Notes: generated by a model not told the origin, from the letters alone. 64,000 bases of DNA from Paenibacillus sp. PL2-23 (GCF_040834005.1 NZ_CP162129.1:3000001-3064000), one strand, 5' to 3'. Positions 33,154 to 42,172 are shown, numbered from the stretch's first letter. Translations and numbers: made by a program.

Positions 33154-34941
33154 TTAGTTAACCGCCCGCTCCAGCCAAATATCCTTGAAGTCGATCCAGC
33201 CAAGCGAGTTGACCCCGACCCCTTTGATATGGGGATTGTAGAAGGTGTTGAGCTTTTTGTGCAGCAAGAAGATCACGTGAGTCTCGTCTCTCAGCTTCCT
33301 CTCGATGGCCATCCATTCCAGCCAACGTGCGGCGGGATCCTTCAAGGCGAGCGCGTCATCGATTTTACTCTCGACCCATTTCAGCAGCTCAGGAGCCATA
33401 TGCTCCCTCAGGAAGTTGCCCGTCTGCTCGAACAGCTCGATCATACAAACCTCGTCTTCTGCGAACACAACGCAATAAATAAGGCCGTCCGCAGCCTGAA
33501 TCACTCCCTTCTCCCGGATGCTGAGCCATGTCTCTACTTGAACCTCCAGCTGAATGCCATAATGGCCCAATTGTTTCTGAAGCCACCATGCATCCTGCAC
33601 ATGAATGCCATAAGTGGATAGACGAATCGTCTCCCCTCTATACCCTGACTCTTGCAGCAGTGCCATCGCTTGCTCGACATCAGTACGCTCGCCGCTTCGA
33701 TAAGACTCCTCGCTTGGATAGAACCCGCTGGCGGGATGAATACGATCCTCGCCTAAATCCCCAATCATCCGGCGGCGGTCGATGAGCAGATCGATAGCCT
33801 TGCGGAACGCCGGACTATTCTGTGGACCTGTTTTGCCCAAATTCCATGTCAACAGGCTGCATCCGTTGCATATAAATTCAATCTTCTGCCAGCCTTGCTC
33901 CAGCTGCAGTTCACGCAAATCGTGGTCGACAATGAGCTGCTCCCAGCTTTTGGCGTAAATGATCGTATCCTCAGGCATACTAACGATAACTACACCATCG
34001 AGATGCGCACGCCCTTGGAAGTAATGAGCGTTCGCAGCCATGACAAATCTATCGTTCCGCCATTCCACATAACGGAATGGTCCCGTTCCTACAGGATGGG
34101 TCCAGAATTGATCGTCCTGCTGCACCAGATCATGAGGCACTATCGACATGCCTGGCGAACAAAGATAACGAGGCAGGAGCCAATTGGGAGCAGCCAGCTT
34201 AATAAGAACCGATCGAGGGCCCATTGCCTTCACTTCAGCAAAGGAACGGACAAACCAGCTGGAGGCGCTGTCATGCAGCCGCTTGAAGGAAAATACCACA
34301 TCCTCCGCAACAAGCTCCCTCCCGTGATGGAATAGCACGCCCTTCCGCAGGTGGAACGTCCATTCTGTTCCGGTGGAATCGTGCTCCCAAGCATGCGAGA
34401 GAGAAGGCACAACCTTCCCTGCATCCTTGTCATATTTCACAAGGCAATCGAACAGCTGCTTTACCATATGCGCGCTGAAGGCGTAATAAATATGCTTCGG
34501 ATCAAGTGTCAGAATGGGGCGATACACAGGCAAGCGCAATATATCCGCTTCCGCATCGTCAATCAGCTCCGTTCGACAGCCGAAATGGCTGTTCATCCAT
34601 TCTACGAATTGATGCCTGACGCTTGTGCCTTCACCGTATTGGTCTATGGCTTCGAACGCCTGCTTGTATTCGCCCTTGGACGCGTACAGCTGAGCTAGCT
34701 CAAGCAGCTTCTTCTCCTTCGGGATGAGAAAAGTCATTCGTGAGCGATTGCCCCTTCCCCTGCCTGCCATCCAAACGATAAAGCCTTCTTCCTGAAGCTT
34801 ATGAACGATAAGCTTGACGTTGCGCTGCGTACAGAACCATATATCGGCAAGCTGGTCGAGTGATACCTCGATCGGTTGGCCGCAGCCTTCCGAATCCGCT
34901 ATGGCGTTATACAGGACCAGATACTTTTCATCGATTAGCAT
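33154..34941 (-). CDS. SgrR-family regulator with solute-binding domain
   Basis: A 595-residue fusion. The N-terminal winged HTH of the SgrR type (about 1-110) has LDQLADIWFCTQRNVKLIVH as recognition region. The C-terminal peptide/nickel-binding-protein fold (SBP_bac_5, about 155-590) has WEHDSTGTEWTFHLRKGVLF and VAEDVVFSFKRL. No signal peptide, so it senses a small molecule in the cytoplasm. GGAGGG precedes the ATG. SgrR itself responds to sugar-phosphate stress in enterics; the ligand here is unknown and no transporter gene adjoins it. Confidence 0.88.
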   Translation of the reverse strand: MLIDEKYLVLYNAIADSEGCGQPIEVSLDQLADIWFCTQRNVKLIVHKLQEEGFIVWMAGRGRGNRSRMTFLIPKEKKLLELAQLYASKGEYKQAFEAIDQYGEGTSVRHQFVEWMNSHFGCRTELIDDAEADILRLPVYRPILTLDPKHIYYAFSAHMVKQLFDCLVKYDKDAGKVVPSLSHAWEHDSTGTEWTFHLRKGVLFHHGRELVAEDVVFSFKRLHDSASSWFVRSFAEVKAMGPRSVLIKLAAPNWLLPRYLCSPGMSIVPHDLVQQDDQFWTHPVGTGPFRYVEWRNDRFVMAANAHYFQGRAHLDGVVIVSMPEDTIIYAKSWEQLIVDHDLRELQLEQGWQKIEFICNGCSLLTWNLGKTGPQNSPAFRKAIDLLIDRRRMIGDLGEDRIHPASGFYPSEESYRSGERTDVEQAMALLQESGYRGETIRLSTYGIHVQDAWWLQKQLGHYGIQLEVQVETWLSIREKGVIQAADGLIYCVVFAEDEVCMIELFEQTGNFLREHMAPELLKWVESKIDDALALKDPAARWLEWMAIERKLRDETHVIFLLHKKLNTFYNPHIKGVGVNSLGWIDFKDIWLERAVN

Positions 34942-35065
34942 GAAGCCGCCCTCCTATTCCGGGAGTTGACAAAAAGGGGAAATAATTAATCCAGATTATA
35001 CTCTTTTTCTTCCTTTTTTGCGAGCGCATAATGAGGTCAGGGGAACAACACGGGAGATGATAAAG

Positions 35066-35257
35066 ATGCTGTTACAGGAGTTTGTACACCACCACAAATG
35101 GAAGGAACACGAAGCGAAGTGGCAAGCCAGAGATAAGCGCGGAGAGTTTGCAGAGGGCGATCAGTCAGCAGCTATCCCATCTTCGCCAGCTAGACGATTA
35201 GCTACGCACTCCAAGTCATGGCTCCATAAAGCGGTTAATTCACATATCAGGAGATGA
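35066..35257 (+). CDS. Small hypothetical ORF before the GNAT gene
   Basis: A 63-codon frame (ATG 35066, GGGAG about 10 bases upstream) whose stop overlaps the leader of the next gene. The product is basic, His/Trp-rich and unrecognised. It may be real because of the ribosome site and close coupling, or a chance frame. Confidence 0.35.
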   Translation: MLLQEFVHHHKWKEHEAKWQARDKRGEFAEGDQSAAIPSSPARRLATHSKSWLHKAVNSHIRR

Positions 35258-35262
35258 AAAGC

Positions 35263-35787
35263 ATGTATAAAGCGATAGAAATCATACCAATGACCGAGCT
35301 TACGGAGCAGCAAGTACAAGACCTGTCTACACTGCTCATCGATGTCGTCCAGGACGGAGCCTCTATCGGCTTCCTGCCACCGCTTTCGTTGGAGGAGGCC
35401 ATCCCATATTGGCAGCATGTGCTGGAGGCCGGCACACTGCTATGGACAGCTTATGTTGACGGCAAGCTAGCCGGAACGATACAGCTTCAGCTCGCCTCGA
35501 AGCGAAATGCCTTGCATCGCGCCGAAATCGCGAAGCTTATGGTTCACCCTGATTTCAGGCGATTAGGTATTGCCAGAAGGCTCATGCAAGCCGCTCATGA
35601 ACGCGCTGAGATGGAGCGACGAACATTGATCGTGCTGGATACAAGAGCTGGGGATCCATCTAACTTGCTTTATGTAGCATTGGGGTACAAGGAGGCTGGA
35701 AGAATACCGCGATTCGCCATGTCAGCGTCTGGTGAGCTGGAAACAACCATCATCTATTACAAAGAATCGCATAATAAAGGGGTATAA
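35263..35787 (+). CDS. GNAT-family N-acetyltransferase
   Basis: A 174-residue acetyltransferase of the GNAT superfamily. The acetyl-CoA motif A is AEIAKLMVHPDFRRLGIARR (residues about 85-104; R/QxxGxG/A-like), followed by LMQAAHERAEM and the late beta-strand LIVLDTRAGDPSNLLYVALGYKEAG. ATG 35263 follows AGGAGAT; ATG 35254 overlaps that site. Acceptor substrate unknown. Confidence 0.9.
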   Translation: MYKAIEIIPMTELTEQQVQDLSTLLIDVVQDGASIGFLPPLSLEEAIPYWQHVLEAGTLLWTAYVDGKLAGTIQLQLASKRNALHRAEIAKLMVHPDFRRLGIARRLMQAAHERAEMERRTLIVLDTRAGDPSNLLYVALGYKEAGRIPRFAMSASGELETTIIYYKESHNKGV

Positions 35788-35831
35788 ATGGTGCGATGCC
35801 GCTCATCCTAACATAGCTGGAGGTGATGAGC

Positions 35832-35972
35832 ATGGCAGGCAGAAAGAATAAGCTCGACAATACAGGACCAGCATCCACCCCTTCGCGCCTCGATCAATTC
35901 GGCGAGAAGCTGGCGGATGACACGCAAGCCTCTCCGAAGCAGGTCCGTACAAGCGAGAAGCCGGCTAACTAA
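35832..35972 (+). CDS. Small 46-residue hydrophilic protein
   Basis: ATG 35832 follows a GGAGGTGATG ribosome site. The product (MAGRKNKLDNTGPAST...) is charged and disordered-looking, resembling small spore-associated or hypothetical Paenibacillaceae proteins, but I cannot name it. A strong terminator follows at 36000. Confidence 0.6.
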   Translation: MAGRKNKLDNTGPASTPSRLDQFGEKLADDTQASPKQVRTSEKPAN

Positions 35973-35999
35973 GCCAGCAAGGCGGTGCATGATACCAAC

Positions 36000-36043
36000 A
36001 AGAAGGAGTGTGGACCTCCTAAGGTTCACACTCCTTCTTATTA
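36000..36043. terminator. Bidirectional terminator
   Basis: Thirteen-bp perfect stem AAGAAGGAGTGTG / CACACTCCTTCTT with a self-pairing loop (ACCT/AGGT), between convergent genes. Confidence 0.9.
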
Positions 36044-36772
36044 CCCAAAGAAATAGCTGATGTAGATCATTAGCAGAAGTCCAATGATGAATGAATAGGT
36101 AGCTGGACGTTCATACCCGTGACTGTGTGATTCTGGAATCAGCTCCTTGTAGACAATGAACAGCATGGCGCCTGATGCGAATGCCAGACCGAAGCCGATT
36201 AATGCTTGAATATAGCTGGCGGTGAAGTAACCAACAACCGCGGATACCATCTCCATCAGCCCCGTTGCGGTGACAATCAGCAGCAGCTTCAGCTTGCTTA
36301 CCTTGGACTGGGTGAGGAAGACGGCCAGCACCAGCCCCTCCGGCATATTCTGGGCGCCAATCGCGATCGCCACCATCGGGCCGAGCCCCTCATTTGCGCT
36401 GGCATAGCTGAAGCCCGTGCTCAGCCCCTCCGGAATGTTATGGATGAACAAAGCGAACATGACGAGAAGCGACTTGGAATCAAACGCGCTGATGCCCCGC
36501 TTCTGCTCGACATCGATGTGCGGGATATTCTTTTCCAGCAAATCCAGTACAACGACACCTACTATTACGCCTAAGGTAAGCGCCACAATGCCGGATTCAT
36601 TCAACGCCTGCGGCAGCAGGCCGAAGGTAGACGCGGACACCATGATGCCTGCAGTGAATGCAATCAGAATATCCTTCCACTTCTCCGATAATGAACGTAC
36701 GAATAACAGCGGTATCGCGCCTAGCACAGTGGCCATCGCGGATATGAAGCTGCCAAGAAGAGCTGCTGTCAT
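36041..36772 (-). CDS. ZIP-family metal transporter
   Basis: A 243-residue, eight-helix ZIP (GufA-type) transporter for divalent metals such as zinc. The metal-site motifs are in the central helices: FIHNIPEGLSTGFSYA (about 108-123) and AIGAQNMPEGLVLAVF (about 137-152). A cytoplasmic loop with KNIPHIDVEQ lies before them. Its ATG is 14 bases after the Nudix-like gene, so the two form an operon. No Zur box was recognised. Confidence 0.92.
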   Translation of the reverse strand: MTAALLGSFISAMATVLGAIPLLFVRSLSEKWKDILIAFTAGIMVSASTFGLLPQALNESGIVALTLGVIVGVVVLDLLEKNIPHIDVEQKRGISAFDSKSLLVMFALFIHNIPEGLSTGFSYASANEGLGPMVAIAIGAQNMPEGLVLAVFLTQSKVSKLKLLLIVTATGLMEMVSAVVGYFTASYIQALIGFGLAFASGAMLFIVYKELIPESHSHGYERPATYSFIIGLLLMIYISYFFG

Positions 36773-36786
36773 GGAAGATCTCTCCC

Positions 36787-37293
36787 TTACTTTCTCAGTG
36801 ACATCAGAATGCTGAGGTCGCGTTCCTGTTGGAATTTGGCGGCGTAGCTGTCCGGTCGATTACGTTGCAAGACGTCAATGGCCTCTCGAAGCGACAGCCA
36901 GCCCACCTTCAATCCGCTCGCATTCGCTTCCTCTGTCAGCTGAGGCATCTTAAGTTCAGCGGTATACGCATACGTGAATTGCACAAGCTCATGCTCGTCC
37001 TGGTATTCCACAACAAGCCCGACTTCGTTCAGGACCCGGATCGGAGCCCCAAGCTGCCCCATAGCCACTCTGCTCAAAGCCGCGTCCAGCGTCTCCTGAC
37101 CCTCTATTCCGCCGCCCAGCAAGCTGCCAATAGGGCCATCACCGTTAGGGATGAGCGCTACCTGACCCTGGGCATCGAATATGACGCCTCTAACAGACCG
37201 ACCTAGCCAAACCTGGTTGCCATGTCTGCGAGAACCGGCATCTCGTCCGCTCAGCCCCAAATCCCGCTCATAGATTTCTCGTACAAAATCCAT
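36787..37293 (-). CDS. Nudix-fold protein with degenerate Nudix box
   Basis: A 168-residue protein with Nudix-like fold elements: VRGVIFDAQGQVALIPNGDG, then the box position GGGIEGQETLDAALSRVAMGQLGAP. Against GX5EX7REUXEEXGU, the glycines and first Glu align but REUXEE reads RVAMGQ, so the metal-binding glutamates are missing. It probably binds a nucleotide or acts as a regulator rather than hydrolysing it; that is inference. It precedes the ZIP gene in the same operon; GAGGGG lies before the ATG. Confidence 0.75.
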   Translation of the reverse strand: MDFVREIYERDLGLSGRDAGSRRHGNQVWLGRSVRGVIFDAQGQVALIPNGDGPIGSLLGGGIEGQETLDAALSRVAMGQLGAPIRVLNEVGLVVEYQDEHELVQFTYAYTAELKMPQLTEEANASGLKVGWLSLREAIDVLQRNRPDSYAAKFQQERDLSILMSLRK

Positions 37294-37518
37294 CTTACAA
37301 TAGCCCCTCGCTCCTGATATGGCAAATATAATTGGTTTCCCTCATTATATCCAGCTTCTCTACAGAACATCAAATCTCCACGATTATACCTCTTTCAGAC
37401 TAATCCTGATAGTATACGGGGCAAAAAATTATGATTTGCAGCTAGAAGGATTTTGTAAATTGACATCGTATTATTGGGAGTGGCACCAAAAATTAGATTA
37501 TCGGAAGGTGGAACACGT

Positions 37519-39465
37519 TTGTTAAGTCAACTAGGCAAGCTATGTATGGCAAGCGTAATCGCAGCAGCCGCGTTTTCTTGGAGCGCTCCTGGCATGACGC
37601 ATGCGGCGATTACTCAGAAGCTCGACAAGGGGCTGGAGGACGAAATTCGGGAAGAGCTGGGACTTCAGACGACGGAGGCTGTTACGGAGGATGAGATTAA
37701 CATTCTGACACAGCTAACGATTAATGAAGGCCAGCATATTAACAGCTTGCATGGTCTTGAGGAAGCTTATTTTCTAAGCAGCGTCCTTATCTTCGACGCT
37801 CATCAGAAGCTCGACCTGACAGCCCTTGCCCAAGTGGACAGTCTGAGTCTGCTTGTCATCGATCGCGAAGCATTAAGCAAGGAAGGGCAATATGTCGTAG
37901 ATCAGCTGGAGAACAAAGGTGTGGCAATCGTAGATCTTGACCCTTCCGAATTCGAAGACAATGACGCGATTGAGGTGTATATTGACGGTGAGCTGGCAGA
38001 ATTCCAGATTGAACCCGTTATTATAAGCGGCTCGACGATGGTCCAGTTCCGCCCGCTCTTCGAGCAATTTGGCCTGGACGTCGGCTGGGACCAAGCAACA
38101 CGCACCGTAACAGGCACGAAGGAGAAGCTGGAAATCGAGCTGGTGATCGACAGCAAGACCGCATCCGTCAGCGGGCAAGCCATTACGCTCCCGACAGCTC
38201 CTAAGATTATTTCCGGCAATACAATGGTGCCCCTCCGATTCATCGGAGAAGCAACAGGGCGCCGCGTGAAGTGGGATGGCGAGACGCGAACGGTATATAT
38301 CGACAGCACGGTGGCCTCATACAATCTCGGCTATTTGTATGCCAATGACACGGAGTATTTCGGAGAGGAACAGAATGGTGTGCCTCACGGCAAAGGACGG
38401 TTGCTGCATAAGGGCAAGCTGTTCTACGAGGGCGACTTCAAGCTCGGTGTAATCGAAGGCAGCGGCATTATGTACGATGTGGAGGATAGCAGCTCCTATT
38501 ACGAAGGCCAATTTCTGAACAATCGGTTCCATGGCCAAGGCAAGACGATATATAGCGACGGCTCATATTATGAAGGTCCTTTCATTAATGGTATGCGCGA
38601 AGGGAACGGAAGGCTTCTGAATGCCGACCACTCCCTGAATTATATCGGCATGTTCAGCCTGGACGCATTGAATGGCAAAGGCACATATCACTTTGACTCT
38701 ACATCGTATTATGTTGGTGCGTTCGAGGATGGCGCCTTGGAAGGCACAGGCAAGCTGTATACCAATGGCAAGCTTCAATTCGATGGCATCTGGCATGACA
38801 GCTACCGGGCAATCGGCAGGGAATATTATGATGGCAAGCTCGGGTATCAGGGCTATTTTTACGATAATGTACAGCATGGCCAGGGCACCGTCTACTCCAC
38901 GCAAACCGGCAAAAAGTATTACAGGGGGGGAATCAAGGACGGTCTCATTACAGGTGTCGGCGTCATCTATCTGGATAATGGCGATCGTTATATCGGCGAG
39001 GTCTATAATAATTTGTTTGATGGCTACGGCTTCATCAAAGACCCTGACGGCAAGATCTTTAACCTGGGCTATTGGGAGAACGATGAGTATATCGGCGAGG
39101 ACCCTCCTCCGGTTACGGAAGAGAGCACCATCAAGTCACTTTCCAGAGCGGCACAGTTCCAATATATCGACGGCTATTACGACAATGATTACGACTTAAC
39201 CTCCAAGGAAGCTATGTTCATCATCCAGCTTCCGACCAAGGAGCTGCTGGAGCTCTTCCAGGGCTTGTCCAAGGACAACAAAGCCAAGTTCATCAACAGC
39301 TTCGTTCAGGCTCGCTGGGGGCATGTCCTTGGCGTAGACAACTGCTATGTATATGTCATGCACACAGAAGACATTTACGCTAAAGCGACCCTCACTTATG
39401 ACATGGCAGACAACGCTGTTCAGGTAACGGAATACCCGTTCGGCAACGGCACGATCAAGAAATGA
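37519..39465 (+). CDS. Secreted stalk/MORN-repeat protein
   Basis: A 648-residue exported protein. TTG 37519 follows GGAAGGTGG and starts a signal peptide (LGKLCMASVIAAAAFSWSAP, cleavage near THAAIT). A Leu-rich segment follows, then a copper-amine-oxidase-like N-terminal (stalk) domain (about 140-260; VQFRPLFEQFGLDVGWDQAT and TMVPLRFIGEATGRRVKWDG). About nine MORN repeats (about 280-530) follow, each with a YxGxFxxGxxxGxG-like core, and a short C-terminal domain. Bases 37294-37518 hold no gene. Confidence 0.85.
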   Translation: MLSQLGKLCMASVIAAAAFSWSAPGMTHAAITQKLDKGLEDEIREELGLQTTEAVTEDEINILTQLTINEGQHINSLHGLEEAYFLSSVLIFDAHQKLDLTALAQVDSLSLLVIDREALSKEGQYVVDQLENKGVAIVDLDPSEFEDNDAIEVYIDGELAEFQIEPVIISGSTMVQFRPLFEQFGLDVGWDQATRTVTGTKEKLEIELVIDSKTASVSGQAITLPTAPKIISGNTMVPLRFIGEATGRRVKWDGETRTVYIDSTVASYNLGYLYANDTEYFGEEQNGVPHGKGRLLHKGKLFYEGDFKLGVIEGSGIMYDVEDSSSYYEGQFLNNRFHGQGKTIYSDGSYYEGPFINGMREGNGRLLNADHSLNYIGMFSLDALNGKGTYHFDSTSYYVGAFEDGALEGTGKLYTNGKLQFDGIWHDSYRAIGREYYDGKLGYQGYFYDNVQHGQGTVYSTQTGKKYYRGGIKDGLITGVGVIYLDNGDRYIGEVYNNLFDGYGFIKDPDGKIFNLGYWENDEYIGEDPPPVTEESTIKSLSRAAQFQYIDGYYDNDYDLTSKEAMFIIQLPTKELLELFQGLSKDNKAKFINSFVQARWGHVLGVDNCYVYVMHTEDIYAKATLTYDMADNAVQVTEYPFGNGTIKK

Positions 39466-39469
39466 ACAA

Positions 39470-39512
39470 AAGGTCCTGCTTCATCCCTCGGGATAAGGCA
39501 GGACCTTCTGCT
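39470..39512. terminator. Terminator between convergent genes
   Basis: Ten-bp stem AAGGTCCTGC / GCAGGACCTT plus an inner ATCC/GGAT pairing, directly after the MORN gene and just before the end of the minus-strand hisA-like gene. Confidence 0.75.
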
Positions 39513-40269
39513 ATGCTTCTCCTTGCTCACGGCTGTAACGCACAACTTCCTCGTAGGGCAGCTTCCCGCCGAATATATCAAGCGCACTGCCGATCGTGAG
39601 ATCCAGCTTGCCTCTCGACAAGGCTACAAATCGTTCCATATCGGCAATGGATCGGGCGCCGCCTGCGTAGGTGGTCGGTATGGTGACCCACTCTGCCAGA
39701 TCGACAACCAGCGATTCCTGAATGCCGCTCTGCTTCCCTTCTACATCCACCGCGTGAATCAGAAATTCGTCGCAGCAGCCTTCCAGCGCCCGGATATTAG
39801 CTTCGTTCACCTCGAAATCGCTGAATTGCTTCCATTGATTGGTGACAACAAACCATTTGCCGTCCTTCTGCTTGCAGCTCAAATCAATAACAAGCCGTTC
39901 CTTGCCCACCTCGGAGAGTATTCGCTCCAAATTGGAAGTGTCCAGCTGACCGTCTCGGAAAATATAAGAGGTTACGATGACGTGAGAGCCCCCGTGCTCC
40001 AAATAAGCCGAGGCGTTCTCAGCCTTAATGCCTCCTCCAATCTGGAGTCCGCCGGGATAGTGACGAAGCGCCTGCTTTGCCGCCTCCTCATTGCCAGGTC
40101 CAAGCATGATGACGTGTCCGCCCGTGAGCTTGTCCCGCTTGAACAATTCCGCATAATGGGCGGAATCATAGGTAGATACAAAATTTTCGACAATCGTCTC
40201 GTTTAACGTCTCTCCTACAATTTGCTTCACTTTGCCGTCGTGCAGGTCAATACAGGGTCTGAATTTCAC
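39511..40269 (-). CDS. hisA: Eukaryotic-type HisA (ProFAR isomerase)
   Basis: A 252-residue (beta/alpha)8 isomerase for histidine synthesis (ProFAR to PRFAR). It matches the fungal/plant HIS6 type rather than bacterial HisA: FRPCIDLHDGKVKQIVG at the start, LTGGHVIMLGPGNEEAAKQA, GKERLVIDLSCKQKDGKW, DEFLIHAVDVEGKQSGI and DLTIGSALDIFGG. The catalytic Asp pair fits CIDLH and AVDVEG. GTG start after GAGGAAC. No other his genes are nearby, so this is an orphan and may replace or duplicate the usual hisA. Confidence 0.85.
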   Translation of the reverse strand: MKFRPCIDLHDGKVKQIVGETLNETIVENFVSTYDSAHYAELFKRDKLTGGHVIMLGPGNEEAAKQALRHYPGGLQIGGGIKAENASAYLEHGGSHVIVTSYIFRDGQLDTSNLERILSEVGKERLVIDLSCKQKDGKWFVVTNQWKQFSDFEVNEANIRALEGCCDEFLIHAVDVEGKQSGIQESLVVDLAEWVTIPTTYAGGARSIADMERFVALSRGKLDLTIGSALDIFGGKLPYEEVVRYSREQGEA

Positions 40270-40378
40270 CGTTGTTCCTCAATTCTTCTCATCAAAGTAA
40301 GTAGACTGGCCACTAGCTCTTCTCATTGTGACATAGAGCGCAAGCCTGCCGCAACCCCTTCTTGGGCTGATGGCGCGT

Positions 40379-40807
40379 CTAGGACTCCTGATAGAAGGTC
40401 ATATGCTCCATCTCCGACCTGAAGTACTCCAGACGATCCGCCAGCGTGCCGGTATGCAGCTCGAACATATGCCCGTCAGGGTCCACGAAATAAATGGACT
40501 TCTTGTCCTTCTCATGACGCGGCCTGCCCGAAAAGATTTCGACCTGAAGCGCTTCAAGCCGCTCGAACATCTGCTCGAACTCCGCCTCTGAGATGGTAAA
40601 CGCGATATGTGTGTAAGTGCGCGGAGAGGACTGTCTGCCTGCAATGTCTTCTTCATTGAGAGCGATCCAAATCCCGTTCAAATCGAAGTACGCCAGCTTC
40701 TTCCCCTTCACCTTCAATTGTGCGTTGAATACATTCTGGTAGAATAAGATCGATTTCTCCAAGTTAGATACCGAAAAACATAAATGATTGATTGCTTGAA
40801 TGTTCAT
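40379..40807 (-). CDS. fosB: Metallothiol transferase FosB
   Basis: A 142-residue vicinal-oxygen-chelate enzyme that adds bacillithiol to fosfomycin, giving intrinsic resistance. Metal ligands are recognisable: His in AINHLCFSVSN (residue 7-8), His in TYTHIAFTIS and Glu in HMFELHTGTLADRL. Length and the closing HMTFYQ are typical. GTGAGGGT precedes the ATG. The hydrolase gene upstream on the same strand is 139 bases away. Confidence 0.93.
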   Translation of the reverse strand: MNIQAINHLCFSVSNLEKSILFYQNVFNAQLKVKGKKLAYFDLNGIWIALNEEDIAGRQSSPRTYTHIAFTISEAEFEQMFERLEALQVEIFSGRPRHEKDKKSIYFVDPDGHMFELHTGTLADRLEYFRSEMEHMTFYQES

Positions 40808-40946
40808 ACCCTCACAATCTCCAATCTTTAGTGAAAAGAAAAGCCATGAGCATTTACATGACTTCCATGATTATACAACTAATTGGGAGGATGAGGAAGT
40901 ACTTAGATTATATTTTTCTAGTTTTCGTTTATGGTTCCTATCGAGA

Positions 40947-41876
40947 TCAGGAGAATGCGGGGACCAGCTGCTCGAAGATGAAGGCGCGAGAGTGGATCGC
41001 ATCGTTCCGTTTCGTAATCCGTTTGCGAACGACGATCGTAAGGCGCAGGTCTGGAATATTCATCAGGTATTGACCGCCATGGCCGAAGGCAAAGTAACAG
41101 TCCGCGCAGCCATTGTGCTCCTGCGGCGATACCCACCAATGGAAGCCGTAACCACCGTAAATCGGCGGCTCGTAATGCGTTAACGCGCGATGCCTGAGCG
41201 ACGTGGCAGCGATAATCCATTCCTCAGGCAGCAGCTCCTTGTCCTCCCAGCGTCCCTGCTGTAAATAGAGGATGCCGAGCTTGGCCAGGTCCTGGCCGTA
41301 CAGCGACAGCCCGGTGCCGCCCTCGCTTACGCCGAGCTTCTCCGTCCATTTGGCAGCACGAAAACCAAGCGGCTCGAACAGGCGCTCGGTCGCGTATTGC
41401 AGCGCTGACTGTCCAGTTGCCTTCGTCAGAATAGCCGACAGCAGATGCGAGCCGCCGGAATTGTATGTAAACGCCTGCCCCGGGGTATGAATAAACGGTC
41501 GCCCCAACGTGAAGGCAATGGGGTCCTCTGCGCTGCGAAACGCCTTGTAAGGCTTATCGAAGTCCGGCCAATCGAAGCCCGGCGTCATAGTCAGCAGATG
41601 CTCAATTGTAATTTGACGCAGCGAATCGCTATCGCCCTCTCCCCCGCCAGCTTCCAAGAAATCAACAATCGGCTGCTGGATGCTCCCTATATCTCCCCGG
41701 CTCACCGCAATACCGATCAGCGTAGACAGCACGCTTTTGGTACAGGAGTAGAGAGGTCCAGCTATGTCCTTGCCGCCTTCATGCCATTGGTCCTGCAGCC
41801 GCCCGTCGCGATACACCAGATAGCTTCTTATTTTATTTTGCCGCGCTATCTCTTCCATTCTCTGCTTCAACAGCAT
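40947..41876 (-). CDS. Beta-lactamase-fold serine hydrolase
   Basis: A 309-residue cytoplasmic class C beta-lactamase/DD-peptidase-fold protein. Motif 1 SxxK is LYSCTKSVLSTL (near residue 44), motif 2 YxN is FTYNSGGSHLLS (near 139) and motif 3 is HGGQYLMNIP near the end. LLTMTPGFDWPDFD is typical of the EstB/AmpH-like group. No signal peptide, so a periplasm-type antibiotic role is unlikely. The small gene upstream ends 32 bases before the ATG. Confidence 0.9.
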   Translation of the reverse strand: MLLKQRMEEIARQNKIRSYLVYRDGRLQDQWHEGGKDIAGPLYSCTKSVLSTLIGIAVSRGDIGSIQQPIVDFLEAGGGEGDSDSLRQITIEHLLTMTPGFDWPDFDKPYKAFRSAEDPIAFTLGRPFIHTPGQAFTYNSGGSHLLSAILTKATGQSALQYATERLFEPLGFRAAKWTEKLGVSEGGTGLSLYGQDLAKLGILYLQQGRWEDKELLPEEWIIAATSLRHRALTHYEPPIYGGYGFHWWVSPQEHNGCADCYFAFGHGGQYLMNIPDLRLTIVVRKRITKRNDAIHSRAFIFEQLVPAFS

Positions 41877-41908
41877 ATCCAGCCCTGCTTTCTTCCATCC
41901 TGCTGCTG

Positions 41909-42172
41909 TTAGGACACGCAGACGGACGCTTCCTCTTCACGCGCCCCGTACCTATAGTGATACAAGCTGTGTCTAACGCATATTCTGGTTATATAAGCTT
42001 CCCTCTCACCCTCGGTCTTCATCCAAAACTCCCGGTCTTGGAACAGCTCCACCAATATACGCTTGGCCATGTCGCACGCTTCGGACTCATCACCCAGCAG
42101 CTTGAGGCAAAGCGTATATACAAGAGGCTCGCAGGCTCTGAGGTCCGCTATTTTTTGTTGAAATATAGCCAT
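41909..42172 (-). CDS. Sigma-region-2-like miniprotein
   Basis: An 87-residue protein resembling region 2 of ECF sigma factors alone: ACEPLVYTLCLKLLGDESEACDMAKRILVELF matches the region 2.1-2.2 pattern, and YITRICVRHSLYHYRY resembles 2.3-2.4. No region 4 exists. The ATG follows GGAG sites. It could be a decayed sigma factor, or a split/regulatory protein. The next hydrolase gene follows after 32 bases. Bases 42173-42357 show no gene. Confidence 0.6.
   Translation of the reverse strand: MAIFQQKIADLRACEPLVYTLCLKLLGDESEACDMAKRILVELFQDREFWMKTEGEREAYITRICVRHSLYHYRYGAREEEASVCVS

Noticed and set aside
39523..40206. 227-aa plus-strand ORF opposite hisA
   Set aside because: Complementary shadow; the minus strand shows full-length HIS6-type motifs.
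40792..41183. Overlapping plus-strand ORFs of 93 and 127 aa
   Set aside because: They overlap the 3' end of the serine hydrolase gene and the fosB leader, without ribosome sites.
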